A stretch of 64,000 nt of DNA from Diogma glabrata. Its lineage: Eukaryota; Arthropoda; Insecta; Diptera; Cylindrotomidae. A program made the position numbers and the translations under genes. Every line of letters begins with the position of its first letter. The stretch's first letter is position 1. Shown here in pieces: positions 19,801 through 50,584 of this stretch. The notes beneath the pieces are model-generated. The model worked only from the letters and a program-made list of their open reading frames with translations, did not search any database and was not told where the DNA came from. Location of the stretch: contig OY856186.1 of NCBI GenBank assembly GCA_963693315.1, positions 80,481,040-80,545,039 of the forward strand, in the 5' to 3' direction.

Positions 19801-20747
19801 TTTTTACAAATTGCTCTAAATTAAAAGAAAATTTAAAACTTCAATTGAACAGAAATTTTAAAATGAGAGATTTCGGAGAAGCCAAATCCTGTTTAGGACT
19901 AACCATTACACGAAATCGAAATCTAAATAAAATCTGGGTGGATCAAGAAAAATACATATTAGAAGTTTTGACAAGATTTAATATGTCAGAATGTAATTCA
20001 GTTTCAACTCCTTTTGATCTAAATCAAAAATTATCAAAAGAAATGTCACCAAAAACTGAAATTGAATCAAAAGAAATGGAACAAATTCCATATCAGCAGG
20101 CAGTAGGAAGCATCTTATATGCAGCTCAAGCCACTAGGCCGGACATCGCTTATGCAGTAAATGTTGTAAGCCGATTCAACAACAATCCTGGAAAAACTCA
20201 TTGGAATGCTGTTAAACGAATTCTTCGCTACTTGAAAGGTTCTTCTAGCGCAAAACTTGAATTTTCGAAAGAAGAGAGTTCCAAGTTGATAGGTTTTTGT
20301 GACGCTGATTGGGCTAGTGATATGGACGAAAGACGATCAGTTACAGGCTACATTTTCATAATGAATGGTGGTCCAATATCTTGGAATTGCAGGAAACAAC
20401 AGACAGTTGCGTTGTCTACAACAGAAGCTGAGTATATGGCTTTATCTGCAGCAGCACAGGAAGCTATGTGGTTGAAAAATCTCAATAATGAACTAGTTCC
20501 AGATATAGTAAAGCCAATACAAATATACTGTGACAACAAAGGTGCTGTTATACTTTCTACAAACACTGGTTATCATGCAAGAACGAAGCACATAGATATC
20601 AGACACCACTATGTCAGGGAAAAAGTTAGCGCTAATGAGATTAATGTTACATCAATTGGAACTGACGACATGGTTGCAGATATACTAACTAAAGGTTTAT
20701 CCAATTTTAAACACATAAAGTGTATGAAAGAACTAGGTCTAAGATGA
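16830..20747 (+). CDS. Copia Gag-Pol polyprotein
   Basis: 1,305 residues in one frame, the usual copia arrangement (Gag-PR-IN-RT-RNaseH). Gag is at about 1-200 (YNTWQFAVKTYL near 16-27), with a CCHC knuckle Cys206, Cys209, His214, Cys219. Protease motif is DSGASSH at 259-265. The integrase HHCC domain is near 390-430 (HRRLGHM...CVVC), followed by the DDE core (HSDLCGP, RTDGGGEF, TPEQNGVAERENR). Reverse transcriptase has YVDD at 985-988. RNase H has CDADWASD, TEAEYMAL and DNKGA near the C-terminus. No stop or frameshift is seen and every catalytic motif is intact, so the copy could encode active enzymes. The start is the first ATG after the leader. Confidence 0.96.
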   Translation: MNSIPLIEKLQGRENYNTWQFAVKTYLEHEDLWECVTTDDTTKFDEKKFAKAKSKIILLIDSKNFVHIQQAKSPKEVWDKLRITFEDSGLTRKVSLLKSLISTKLESCQTVEEYVNEIMSTAHKLTNIGFIVSDEWLGTILLAGLSEEYKPMIMGLESSGTPITGDSIKTKLLQDVKITKKSTENAALYSNRYQNKNNYKNKGPRCFKCNQYGHIAKNCPSLKASKSQTNKFKVNTASLFSVYNSSTSLSANKNDWFIDSGASSHMTPHSEWLQNINEPPNNEIIVANNDRLSISAIGDVELNILVKRKIEPVIIKDVLHVPDLSTNLLSVSQMILKGNTVTFNNSGCQIYNNKNYLIATATLVDNMYKLNIAPKQKSFMTLVKNEYDLWHRRLGHMSYEYMNNLQQISEPFSKQKFTVSNKIPCVVCLKGKQTKLPFKNVGFRAQHTLELVHSDLCGPMEEVSLGGSKYFFTLIDDYTRKVFVYFLKSKDEVTATFKNFKNSVENETGKRIKILRTDGGGEFINAEMMKILKEFGIKHQVTCPYTPEQNGVAERENRTILEKARCMLFDADLSKSFWAEAVGTAVYLINRSPTKGLINQTPEEVWSGRKPSLKHLRIFGTKAMVYVPKQKRKKWDAKSEENIFIGYSLDTKGYRVYNPKTKEITISRNVTFIEDKFKSEVIINNNSNNEINIISNNENITLNLEDTHELEDNADEVGDKSIIEEIVDKNLDVGLEEEIDEFIGFDNGADQDLNNQSMPESTENLRRSKRQIKPKNMDDYVVYSSKTNELNDPISVEEAVNRSDASHWKQAMKDEYDSLIDNNTWSLQNLPNNKKAIDCKWVFKRKEDHLGNNRYKARLVIKGCAQKRGIDYEETYSPVVRFTSIRFLIALAAKFNMDIDHMDAITAFLQGDLNEEVYMLQPKGFEDGNKVCRLRKAIYGLKQASRTWNVKLDSILLKIGFIRSKVDPCIYYYIDGNRMIFLAVYVDDFLIFTNCSKLKENLKLQLNRNFKMRDFGEAKSCLGLTITRNRNLNKIWVDQEKYILEVLTRFNMSECNSVSTPFDLNQKLSKEMSPKTEIESKEMEQIPYQQAVGSILYAAQATRPDIAYAVNVVSRFNNNPGKTHWNAVKRILRYLKGSSSAKLEFSKEESSKLIGFCDADWASDMDERRSVTGYIFIMNGGPISWNCRKQQTVALSTTEAEYMALSAAAQEAMWLKNLNNELVPDIVKPIQIYCDNKGAVILSTNTGYHARTKHIDIRHHYVREKVSANEINVTSIGTDDMVADILTKGLSNFKHIKCMKELGLR

Positions 20748-20780
20748 ATTAAATGTTAATCAAATAAGTTCTAGTGGGGG

Positions 20781-20959
20781 TGTTGGAGTTAGAACATTAT
20801 TCAACCTTATATAATTTTTAGTACAAATATGTTAACCTTATCAATGTATACTAACTTCAACATTGTTTATTGTCATTCTGTCTTGTAATAAGAAATACAT
20901 AAAATATATCGGAATAACCAAACTCGTTTAATTCAGGCTTTTCAAATCCGCTTACATCA
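20781..20959 (+). repeat. Copia 3' LTR
   Basis: 179 bp, preceded by the purine tract AGTGGGGG at 20773-20780 that primes plus-strand synthesis. Confidence 0.93.
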
Positions 20960-20964
20960 GAGAG

Positions 20965-22797
20965 ACGCTGCCATAAGCGTGAGTAAAGACCTAAAAAAGT
21001 CGATTGGGGTGACCAAAACCTGGTCAATTTCAACTCTACCAAAACACAACTGTTAATTGTTTCCAGATCAAAGACCGAGCTCCCCAAAGATATTTTATTC
21101 AGTATGTGTGATGAACTAATAGGTGAATGTAAAAGCATTCGTTTATTGGGTGTCACAGTTTCAAATGACCTACTCTGGAACGATCATGTAATGGCGATGG
21201 CAAAAAGCGCGTCTAAAAAACTCGGCCTCCTAAATAGATGCAAAAAAATTTTCACTCCATACCAATAGCTCCATGTTTATAAGTCCTATATTCGTCCCTG
21301 TATGGAGTACTGTTGTCAAGTTTGGGGTGCTGCTTCTGTTTCCATCTTGGCCCTCTTGGACTCTGTTCAAAAGCGGGCTATACGAATTGTGGGTGATCGA
21401 ACTTTGACATCAAAATTTGATTCCCTACACAGTCGAAAAAATTACTGCAATTTTCAAAACAAGCTTTGCTATATGGGTTATGTAAAGCAAGTTATTATTA
21501 AATTGCAAAGCAAATTTTGCACTAAAACTTATTCTAACGCAACACTACAAATTTTAGTACAACTCTTTTTTTTTTTTTTTTTTTTTGTTTTTCCTTTATC
21601 TCCATTTAGGAGCATAGGGCGTCTACTAGACTGGGACCATCGAACTCTGTTGGGGGCAATCGCTTTCAGTTCACCCCATGTCTTGCCAATTTGTTTTGCT
21701 TCAGCTAGCACCGTTTTCTTCCATGTCATGGGTGGTCTTCAAACTCTCCTTTTACCTTGTGGATTCCACTCTAGGGACATCCTTGTTACTTCACTGAGTG
21801 CTAGTATCTCGATGTTATATTCTTTCATTACTTTCTCAACTTGTGCTAACCGCGATGTTTCTATCAGAGTTCTGACATTCCAGTTTCCTACTCGTGTCCG
21901 GGTACGATAGCTAAGGGTCGATATTTTATTATTCCGGTTTGTTTGGCTTTGTTTCTTTCTAGTATGCGTTTCTTTAATCATTTGAATTTCGGATTCACCT
22001 TTCGGATTAACGGGTGATTGGGCCATCGGAGCCTAGCCAGTTTCCAGGGCTGCTGGATAAGGTATACTGGCATACCGTGGGCGAGATATTCCTGCTTCAA
22101 TGTGATTCAATCATATTTCCATATATTTTTTCTGGTGAGGTTCCCAAGCTTCCTTGTAAGTGATGTTGTTGACTTATCCACTTCTCCATCTCGCCCACAG
22201 TACAACTCTAACAACATGATTTATTTTTTATAGAAATGGTAGGAGTTTTAAAACAACTTGCTACGCTAGAAGTTTGAAAACAACTTGCTAATGCAAAGAG
22301 CATTACATTTATCTTTAAAGCAAGCTTTGCATTGTTTTATAATGGTGACTTCCGTAGGACCTATATGTGTAGCAAATTGTATTACATATTCAGCTTATTT
22401 TTAACTGTGTACAACATCGTCGCACTGTTGCTGACCTCGTTGTTTTTTACAAATATCGTCATCAACAGTGCTCAGATGAAATCAGCAGCATCATGCCCCA
22501 AACTTATTCTTACCTCCGTTCCACTCGACAATCGGCTACCGCAACCAGTCAAACGGTCGAGATCCCACGCTGTCATACTGGCAGATCGCAGAAAGACTTC
22601 TTTGTCCGAACTGCATACAAATGGAATATTTTGCCAGAATCCTTAGTCTCAGGTGATTTCAACCCGCAGAGGTTTAAAAAAAGCGTTCATCATGACCTTG
22701 GAACGCCAGTTGTTGTGGGACCTAGGTCTTAAAAGGCATTTATGTGTTGTTGTGACACATATTGTAAACCCTATAACATTTTATTCAAAAAAAAAAA
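20965..22797 (+). pseudogene. Jockey/CR1-like LINE, 3' part, with insertions
   Basis: Continuation of the LINE split by copia. From 20965 to about 21480 the plus strand reads the RT thumb region (NFNSTKTQLLIVSRSKT, IRLLGVTVSNDLLW, SYIRPCMEYCCQVWG), with an in-frame stop near 21267. About 0.9 kb of foreign DNA follows. The LINE C-terminus resumes at about 22400-22730 (HTGRSQKDFFVRTAYKWNILPESL ... FNPQRFKKSV), ending in a stop and a short A-rich tail at about 22787-22797. Frames are broken in several places. Confidence 0.8.
21567..22198 (-). mobile_element. Internally deleted LINE copy, poly(A) tailed
   Basis: On the minus strand the frame at 22026-21739 gives the start of an AP-type endonuclease (GNWNVRTLIETSRLAQVEKVMKEYNIEILALSE). 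At about 21735 it joins a LINE C-terminus (TWKKTVLAEAKQIGKTWGEL ... APNRVRW). It then ends in a run of about 20 A. The 11-bp duplication AGTACAACTCT at 21556-21566 and 22199-22209 shows it was inserted by target-primed reverse transcription. Endonuclease core and RT are missing, so it is a 632-bp passenger moved by a full-length relative. Confidence 0.85.
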
Positions 22798-23474
<677 letters not shown>

Positions 23475-23792
23475 ACTCTCTCATACTCTAACTCTCTTCA
23501 ACACAATATCTTAACCTACATTTAATCGAAACATCGACAGATAATACCTTACTTTAGGTCACTATCTGAAAGATGACTCGGCTCAATTTCTCAGTCGCAC
23601 AAATTAAACACCGTCTTGTACGGACAACTGCCCACTCCACTTCTTCTTTTTCGCTACAACTTCTCGAGAAGGTCGAGCTGCTAGAACGCCCGCTCGCCTT
23701 CTTTATACTCCGTTCAAAAGATTCTTCCCTACTCAAATTTTCCTAAATTCTTATCTTTTATCGTTCCATCTTCGATAGCACTAGGGAGGGAG

Positions 23793-24122
23793 TGTTGTGG
23801 CGAACGAACCCACAAACCGGTGTCCGGTTCATTCAAATTTACAAAAAAAATAACGGTAATGATGCCTCTCGCTAATCGGCGAAAAATAAAGATCTTACCA
23901 GAACACTTTTCTGTTGTTTTGTTTTTTGTTTAAAAAAATAATTAACAGTCAAAAATAATTAACAGCATGGTCTAGCACGTTCATTTTTTGTAAATAAATT
24001 TAAATGTTTCGTGTTGTGAAATAAATTTAAATATTTGGATTAATTTTTCATTTAATAAAGAACCGCTATTCTTTCTTGTTATACTTTCTATTAAAAATAA
24101 AAGTTTAATCCCACCGTCAACA
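23793..24122 (+). repeat. Possible LTR (3' or solo) of an unidentified retrotransposon
   Basis: A purine tract AGGGAGGGAG (23783-23792) is followed by TGTTGTGGCGAACG, and the segment ends CCGTCAACA at 24122, giving TGTTG...CAACA ends and a 330-bp unit with AATAAA inside. This fits a 3' LTR on the plus strand. No matching 5' LTR or coding interior is present, and I could not define a target duplication, so it may be a solo LTR or coincidence. Confidence 0.4.
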
Positions 24123-24857
24123 TCAATTGTGTACTATGATTTTGAGTCAAGTACCAACAAAAACTGTCTGGATAAACAATATATTAGAGTCTATCGCAAG
24201 GACTGTTCAACATATATCAGTTACTTGTGTTAAAATTTATATTGGAGAACTCTTCGGATCTGATAGTGTCGAATTTATGTATTGTAATTTGTAATGGTGA
24301 TCTATGCAACTCATCGAATCTCATCAAATCAAATAAAGTGTTTTGGATTTATTGGGCAGTTTCAATAATATATTTAAGCCAAACTATCTCTGCAGCCTCT
24401 CTACAGGAATATACATCACATCCAAAACTGGTAAAAGTATAAACAAATAAGAGTTGATAAAAACGCACAAGGACTGATGAGTTGCTATTTAAAAAAAGAA
24501 CACGAAGTCATATATATTAGTTTGTAACGACCGGGCTATTTCTATTTTACTCTAAAACAAAAATATTCATATCTTAAAAATTCTCTAAATGATTTTTTAT
24601 TTACTTTATGATTTTTCATTTTCAGCAGTATACATGTTTCTCAAGCAGTAATACAAATCGGCATAAATAATTAGATAACTATATGGTTGTTATTTTCTCG
24701 TTTGACGAGAATTGTTTATTGAGATGATATGGGGAAATAGTAAATTAAATTATTTGTGTGTGATGAAAATATAATTAAAAAGAAACAAAAAATAGGGAAT
24801 CTAGCTATAAATTTGATCAAATTGTGTGATCAGGACATTATGAAAATTTTAATCATG
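24123..24857. other. Non-coding, nothing recognised
   Basis: AT-rich sequence with no supported feature. Confidence 0.5.
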
Positions 24858-25927
24858 AAGATAAGTTAATGTTGTTGTTGTAGCGACAGTTTTTGGTGCT
24901 AATCCTCCGGCTCCATGTCCAGGTTCAGGAACTCTGCTACTGCCCGTGGGCGGTACCACAAACCTTCCTTCGTCAAGTTGGTTACATTTTCAGGACAATT
25001 AAATAGGTGGTCTACATCGTGTGGCGTGTCCTCACATGCGGGACACTTGTCAATAATTTCAGAATCAATTCTACTCATGTAGTTGTTTAGGATGCGTAAC
25101 CAACCGGATCTAAGTTGAGCTAGGATGGATCTAGTACTACGGGGCAATTGGACCTCTTCGGCAGCGACTTTTGATGGCTTTTATTTAGAACACGATTTGG
25201 AATATAGTTCTTCATTGCATTTTCGACCGTTTTGGTGTGGAGTGTTTTTAAGCCTGTTCTATATGTAGATTCGTCGATGTTACCAGTAACCTGGCTATCT
25301 CTGATATCTTGCAGAAAGCATCTTGCTGTCTTCCTTATGTCTCTGAGTGGTTCTATCAGGCAAATAGACAGGCCAATAGATATTGTTTGGTTAGCATTTC
25401 ATTATGTTCACGGACCGGCAATATGTTACTTTCCTCGTGTAAGTGATCACGGTGAGCCATCAGGCGACATCCGGTTGCGGTTCGCAAGGCAGCATTTTGT
25501 GTTGTTTGTAGCTTATTCCAGTGAGTGTTGGCAACTTGAGGGGTCCATATGGGTGCAGCATAATTTATAATTGGTCTTCCTATTGCTTTGTATGTTGTTA
25601 AGATCGTGTTTTTATCTTTGCCCCATGAACTATCCACTAGTGCTTTCAATGCGATGTTCCTGTTTTTCAAACTTGAGTTTATTAGTTGTGCATGAGCATT
25701 AAATTTAAGCAGTGGGTCGAATGTTACACCCAGCAGTCTCGGATTTTTCACTGTAGGAAAAGGTATGTTGTCTATGCAGATGCTTAGTGTTGAATTTACC
25801 GCCTTCGTCCATGTGGTGAAAAGTGTAGAAGTCGACTTTTCAGTGGAAAGTTTTAGTTTTCTGGTTTTAAACCAATCATTCAGAATATTAAGGATGTATA
25901 TAATATAATTATAATTATAATAATTAT

Positions 25928-26754
25928 TCAGATATAATTATTCAGGATATTTGTGAGTTGCTGCAGGTTATTTCCTGTTGCAAGCACTGTGCAGTCGTCT
26001 GCATATGACGTGATAGTTATTCCTTCTGGTGGGGTAGGCAAACTGCTTAGGTAGAGATTGAATAATGACGGTGAGAGAACTCCGCCTTGAGGAACTCCTT
26101 GTCTTAGCACTCTCATTTTGGACTTGCTGTTACGGAACTCAACATATGTTTGGCGACCTCTGAAGTAATTGCACAACCAGTACTTCATTAAACCTGGCAA
26201 GTTAGTATTGAAGATATCATCCAATAGAGCAGCGTGCGACACTGTGTCGAATGCTTTTGACAGGTCAAGTGCGACTAAAATTGTTCTAGCGCATGGTTGT
26301 TTTTGATTCAGACCATCACTGATCGGTTTTGTGTTCTGTGTAGCGCGGTGGTTGTACTGTGTGGTCGCCGGAAGCCATGTTGGTGTGGCGCCAAATTACA
26401 GGATCTTGTCAGCTGAGGGAGCAGAAGTGCTTCGATGAGTTTTGCGACCGATGAAAGAATGGATATTGGTCCGTAGGACTCTCCCTTTTCTTCCGTTTTT
26501 CCTGGTTTCAAAATGGGGCTGATTCTGGCCGTTTTCCAGATATTTGGTATCTGTAGAGTATCTAAAGATGTATTAAGTGTAGTAGTGAGGAAGTTCAAAC
26601 CTTTGGGTCCGATGTGTTTGAGCACGATGACTGAGATACCGTCGAGTCCTATAGCTTTTGATGGCTTAATTTTCCTTATTGCATTCTCCACCTCTTCTTC
26701 GGAAAATATATCCTCCAAGTTGTCAGTGTTAAGTTTGCGCATGTGTCTCAACAC
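25928..26754 (-). pseudogene. LINE reverse transcriptase domain, broken
   Basis: The frame 26754-26308 covers the finger/palm start (KAIGLDGISVIVLK, PILKPGKTEEKG, HQHGFRRPHSTTTALH). A shift at about 26310-26240 leads to the frame 26242-25928 with motif B (RQGVPQGGVLSPSLF) and the catalytic YADD box (SYADDCTVL). Motif A (DLSKAFDTVSH) straddles the break near 26255. Reverse transcription by this copy is not possible. Confidence 0.85.
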
Positions 26755-27429
26755 TGATCTGGTCTATTTCTCGTGTTTACGTTGCTTTTCTGTAAACTGA
26801 ATGTTAAATTTGTTTGCGCATTGCCTGTGGTTTTCAATGGGGATATCGTCGAAGGAGATCATGCGATTATTTTGTGGTTGCCGAGGATGGGTTAGGCCCT
26901 TGATGACCTTCCAAAGACTTTTACTAGTACCCAGGTTTGTTTCTTTTATGGTCCGTGACCAATTTGTTAATTTGCTTGTTCAGGTTCGGAATTCTGGAGT
27001 CGGCTGGATCTGCTTTACGGATGTCATCTCTTTTATTAGAAAGTACACACGCTTCATGTGGAAAGTTTGGTTTTATTTTTTGGATTCTGCCAGCTGGTAT
27101 GTAGCGAGCTCTTGCCTTATTAAAAATTTCTCTGATTTGTTTTTCCCCAGAGAAGGCGTCAAGTGGTAAAAATTGCTTACTGAATTCAATTTCGGTAAAA
27201 TTTGTAAAGTTTTCCCAGTCAGCTTTGTTAAAATTAATATATGTCTTCTTCTCGGAATTTATTTGATTTATGGAACGGCTTAGGTGATTATGATCGGCAC
27301 GTGGTCTGATCCCAATGCAACTTCAGTTCTCCATTCTGCAACTGGCATTAGTGACATACTGGCAAGGGAGATATCTGTAGAAGAGTATGAGTTGTTTGTT
27401 AGCCTTGTCGGTTGTGGTTCGTTGAGGAC

Positions 27430-27960
27430 TCAAAAATTGGAGACGTCAATTTGATCTGCAATGCTTTCACCTCGTGGATCAGTGTTTAGATGTGAGTGCC
27501 ATAGATCATGGTGCGCATTCACATCTCCGAGAATTAGACAGTCTTTGGTATAAAATAAATGTCCTATGGACGGTTCATAACCTATATCACAGCTGCTTAC
27601 TGGTGGAGTATAAATATTGACTAGCGTTATTTCCGTATTTCCAGATTTTATTTTAATTCCTTGTTGTTCTAGGTGTTTGCCAGTTTTCGGTACTGCAGGT
27701 AGTGTGGTTGTACGGTAAATAATACTTTTGTGAATGATAAAGGCAAGACCACCACCTTTGTCTTTCCCTCTATCCAGCCTTATAATTTTATAATCACAGA
27801 TACTATCACTAATCTTAGATCTAACATTTAATTTTGTTTCTTGGAGAAATGTGACTAGAATATTGTTATTGCACATATAGTTTATTATATTGTCGATCTT
27901 ATTCGTGAGACCGTTGCAATTTAGTTGCATAATTTTTACATCACTCGGAGGTGGCACCAT
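27430..27960 (-). pseudogene. LINE AP-endonuclease domain
   Basis: A 176-codon frame with the endonuclease/exonuclease/phosphatase fold motifs: MQLNCNGL (metal-binding Asn), FLQETKL (catalytic Glu), VNIYTPP, and LILGDVNAHHDLWHS (GDxN). The domain nicks target DNA to prime reverse transcription. The frame stops right after the SDH-region should begin, so the gene is broken. Confidence 0.88.
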
Positions 27961-28254
27961 TCTTTGCAGGTATTACACTGAATAGATGTTGTATTTGCCC
28001 TTAAGATGTTTTTACATATTGTACAGTGCCATGTTTTAGTTGGTCTCGGATTTGTTTCAATACCAGACATGACGAGGAGCATTTGAAGCAGTTAGACCAG
28101 CGGCAGCTGCTTCTTTACCAAAAAAAATGGAGCTTCGGATTTGCACCTTCCGTCGAAATTGTTGTGATGGTTCTTGGTCGGAATTGTTTTCCGAGTGCTT
28201 CTGGGGCGTAGACCCGTCCATCTTGAGAAGCAAGATAACATAAGATAAGTTAAT

Positions 28255-31212
28255 CATTACTGTTATTATGCCACAAGTTTTAATGTATGTATATTGTTTA
28301 GACTAAATTGTTCAAATTCAGTTTTGGAAAATTAATTTGGAAAATTTGTGCTTTTATCCTAACAGTATTAAATTTAAATTTTGTGGCATTTGAGTTTTAT
28401 TATTAAAATTTTAAGCTGAACAACGTGAGGAAAATTTAAATCAAACAGGAAACATTGTGAAAGTTTTTTTTGTAATTTTGGAGTTTGTCGATTGAAAAAT
28501 TAATTAAGAAAATGTGAAATGTTTTCGTAAAGCCCATAAAGCTGAAAAACACACGGAAAAATTAGATTCGATAAAGATTTCTTGTGATATTTATAACGGT
28601 AAACTATTTTAGTTAAAGAACACACACAAAACTATAATTCAACATGTTACAGAAAAATCATTTACCACTCAAGTGTGATAAGTGTTTTAAAGATATTTAA
28701 TGCACTATTTTCAAAGGGAATTCATACGAAAATTTGGAGAAATGACTGTTAACTTACGACATGTGAAATGACAACTACATTTGCTCCTTTTTGAAAAAAT
28801 TGCTTGCCCGATCTCCCTGTTCGCCACACAAATAACACTATCCGGTCTTCGCTGTTTTGATTTGGATTATTATCATTGGAATGGCATTCGATGTTTTCTT
28901 CTTAATTTCTTCGTATGATAGTAGAATGAGGAAAAAAATTCTCATTGTTGTGTGTGGGTGGGCAATATACGCAATTGCTTACATTAAGGATGGCGCAGGT
29001 ATTATTTCCTGAAAAGTAAAATAGCCAATAAATTATTATTTTATTTTGCTAACGTAATTTATCATCTTTAAAGTCCGTGAGCTGAAGCTGAATCCCGCGA
29101 CATTTACAAAGTGCCACAAGTGGTTTGGCTAATGCGGTTTTTCAGGCTAATAGATTTTGTTATTTGTGGATTTCACTTGAGTATGGAAGCGTTTAAAGTT
29201 CAACTGAATCAGAAATCTTTTTAGCTGAATTGCTTTACATTTCCTTATGAAAAAATATAAAATTCAAATGTTATTGCTAACCTTAAGTGATTTTAAGAAT
29301 GTTACACTAAACAATGAAAAGTTCTTACGCTGTAGTTCTTGATTTTAATTCATTCTTGATGGAAAAATTAAAATAAAGAAATAATTTAAAATAGTTTAAT
29401 GGTTTGTACATTTTATATTCATTAATAAGTTTCAACACATTCGCTGGGGTCAAAATCGATTTATATATAGAAAAAGGCATGTTTTCGATAATAGAATACT
29501 TCAAAAACTAAGTGAAGCAAAATATATGTGCAAATACTAGTATTTGCAAATCTTCAGTACATTGTTTTGCTGAAAATCCCTAATATTGATTGGATCGGAC
29601 CAGCGTAGAATTAAAAAAACTGAAAGCGTTTATAGATCAATCCCAAACACTTATATTTTCAATTTGCATTGACCTTTTAAAGTTATCTATGCAAATTTAA
29701 TATTATTCGAATCAATGGTTTAATTTTTTTTCAAACATTTATTTTTCTTTAATTTCGTGATTTAAGTATTTTAATTTATATATTATCAAAAAACGGTATA
29801 CATAATTTATTGCATTATCTAAGTGTTTACTATTATTTTTTTAAGTAAAGGCAGTTATAGATTTATATAAAAATATAAAATAAGAGCACATTTTTGTTTT
29901 GAATTGAATTATTTAAGTGGCAGTTTTTTATGGTTATTAAAAACTAATTGTATGAGTTTGCTAGTACAAAATACAGTTTTAGGCAAAGTGCGTAATAACT
30001 TTTATGATATGCATTCACACATTGATTTGCTGTCTCAAAAAACTAAATTAAGGCACATTTTTAATTTCAACTTTAACTTCTGTTTTAAAGTTAATTAATT
30101 TTCCCTCATTTGACTTCTGCATAAAATAATCGAACGGTATCTGTTTTTGTTCACTGCCGCCTGCGGTTGGATTTCGTATATATATATACCTATTTTTATC
30201 ATGTAATGTCAATTATTATTTTTGAATAAGTAAAAATTAAGAATTAAGAAGTACAATAGCGCATCTCATTCGAGTCATTTTTAAGTGTAGAATGAGCACT
30301 GCACTGCCTTTGATAATTTTTAATAATGGAATTAAAACTTTAATGGAATGTTCGATAAATAATTTTTATTTATAAAATAAGATTTTTAAGTTATTTGAGT
30401 ATAAAGAATTTATAGCTATCAAACCAGAACATTTATGTCTATCCAAAAGATTAGGTGAAATTTAACCCATATTGGGAAAAATAGGTATATATAACCATTT
30501 ATAAAAAGAGGTCAAAATTTGTAAAGTTTGTACTGTGGTAAATCCGACACTGTTTTCATACATTTTGGCAAAAGGAGAAGAGAGATTCTAGAGAAAATAT
30601 ATCTCGAGAATTATTTTATGCTCCATTATAAATATCTAGCAAAAATTTTTACTATAGTTTACTTTATCGAGTATATATGAATATATTTAAGTTGACGAAG
30701 ATATAATGAGAATATATTTAAGTTGACGAAGTAAAACCAATATTAACTCGATAGTCTGTTACGAAACAAAAGGTATCCAGCTAAGGATTTATTACTTGCA
30801 TTTTGGGTGTCTACTTGATATTGCAATTGTGACAGCATGGAAGAAACCCCACGAATTTACGTTAGAACTTTATCCTTGACTTCACGAGAATTTTAGGCAA
30901 ATTTTACACCTAGGTCAAACAAGTAAGTCGGTCATTGAACCCAATAAAATAAAACGACTACGCCGTCCACTTGGACGACAGTCCTACTAGAAAATTCAAC
31001 CTCTCGATTTATCGATTAAATGCACAATACTGATTTCTTATATCTTACACAACTAGGTTAAAAAATTTTAATTTATGCAATTAACATAAATTACGTGTAT
31101 AATTTCTACTTAATAATAATTTTAAGTAACCAAATTTACTATAATATGAACGTATGTATATATAAAGTTGATATAAAACATATTTAACACAATAATTTAA
31201 CTAATAGTGATA
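28255..31212. other. Intergenic region downstream of ABCC
   Basis: About 3 kb, mostly AT-rich and featureless. It contains a possible two-exon small gene (28881-29132) and a two-copy 22-bp direct repeat GAATATATTTAAGTTGACGA at about 30678 and 30710. The ABCC 3' UTR presumably extends leftwards from 31212. Confidence 0.5.
28881..29132 (+). CDS. Candidate small membrane protein, two exons (unrecognised)
   Basis: I do not recognise it. An ATG at 28881 opens 39 codons to a GT donor after 28998 (GGCGCAG/GTATTA). A 75-bp intron ends with AAAG at 29073, and exon 2 (29074-29132) continues in phase 1 to a TAA. The 58-residue product would have one hydrophobic segment (residues about 20-35, ILIVVCGWAIYAIAYI) between basic ends. 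The stretch is less AT-rich than its surroundings. Both splice sites are plausible and the intron size matches that of ETFRF1, but there is no homology I can cite. It could equally be chance. Confidence 0.25.

Positions 31213-50584
<19,372 letters not shown>

Larger units (their letters stand above)
16475..20959 (+). mobile_element. Complete Ty1/Copia LTR retrotransposon
   Basis: 4,485 bp with two 179-bp LTRs (16475-16653 and 20781-20959), each TGTTGG...CATCA, with no difference seen. A 5-bp duplication GAGAG lies at 16470-16474 and 20960-20964. A primer-binding site GGTTATGGGCCCAGG follows the 5' LTR and a purine tract AGTGGGGG precedes the 3' LTR. A single intact polyprotein frame fills the interior. 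All this points to a very recent, possibly active copy. It split the LINE around it. Confidence 0.95.
24871..28241 (-). mobile_element. LOA/Jockey-type LINE, near full length, decayed
   Basis: A 13-bp duplication AAGATAAGTTAAT flanks it (24858-24870 and 28242-28254). The 3' end has the short tail (CAA)n of this LINE group (24871-24883, minus strand). In order on the minus strand: a short N-terminal frame (28220-28057); a Cys/His finger near 28045-27955 (WHCTICKNIL...CNTCKEWCH); AP endonuclease (27960-27430); RT (26754-25928, with GVPQGGVLSPSLFNLYL and SYADDCTVLA); thumb (25751-25356, AIGRPIINYAAPIW); and a Cys-rich C-terminus (CPACEDTPHDVDHLFNC) ending at 24899. Several frameshifts and stops separate these, so it is inactive. 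Confidence 0.9.

Noticed and set aside
21302..21910. 202-codon plus-strand frame
   Set aside because: It runs from LINE RT coding sequence into antisense of the inserted mini-LINE, so it is a chimera with no biological unity.
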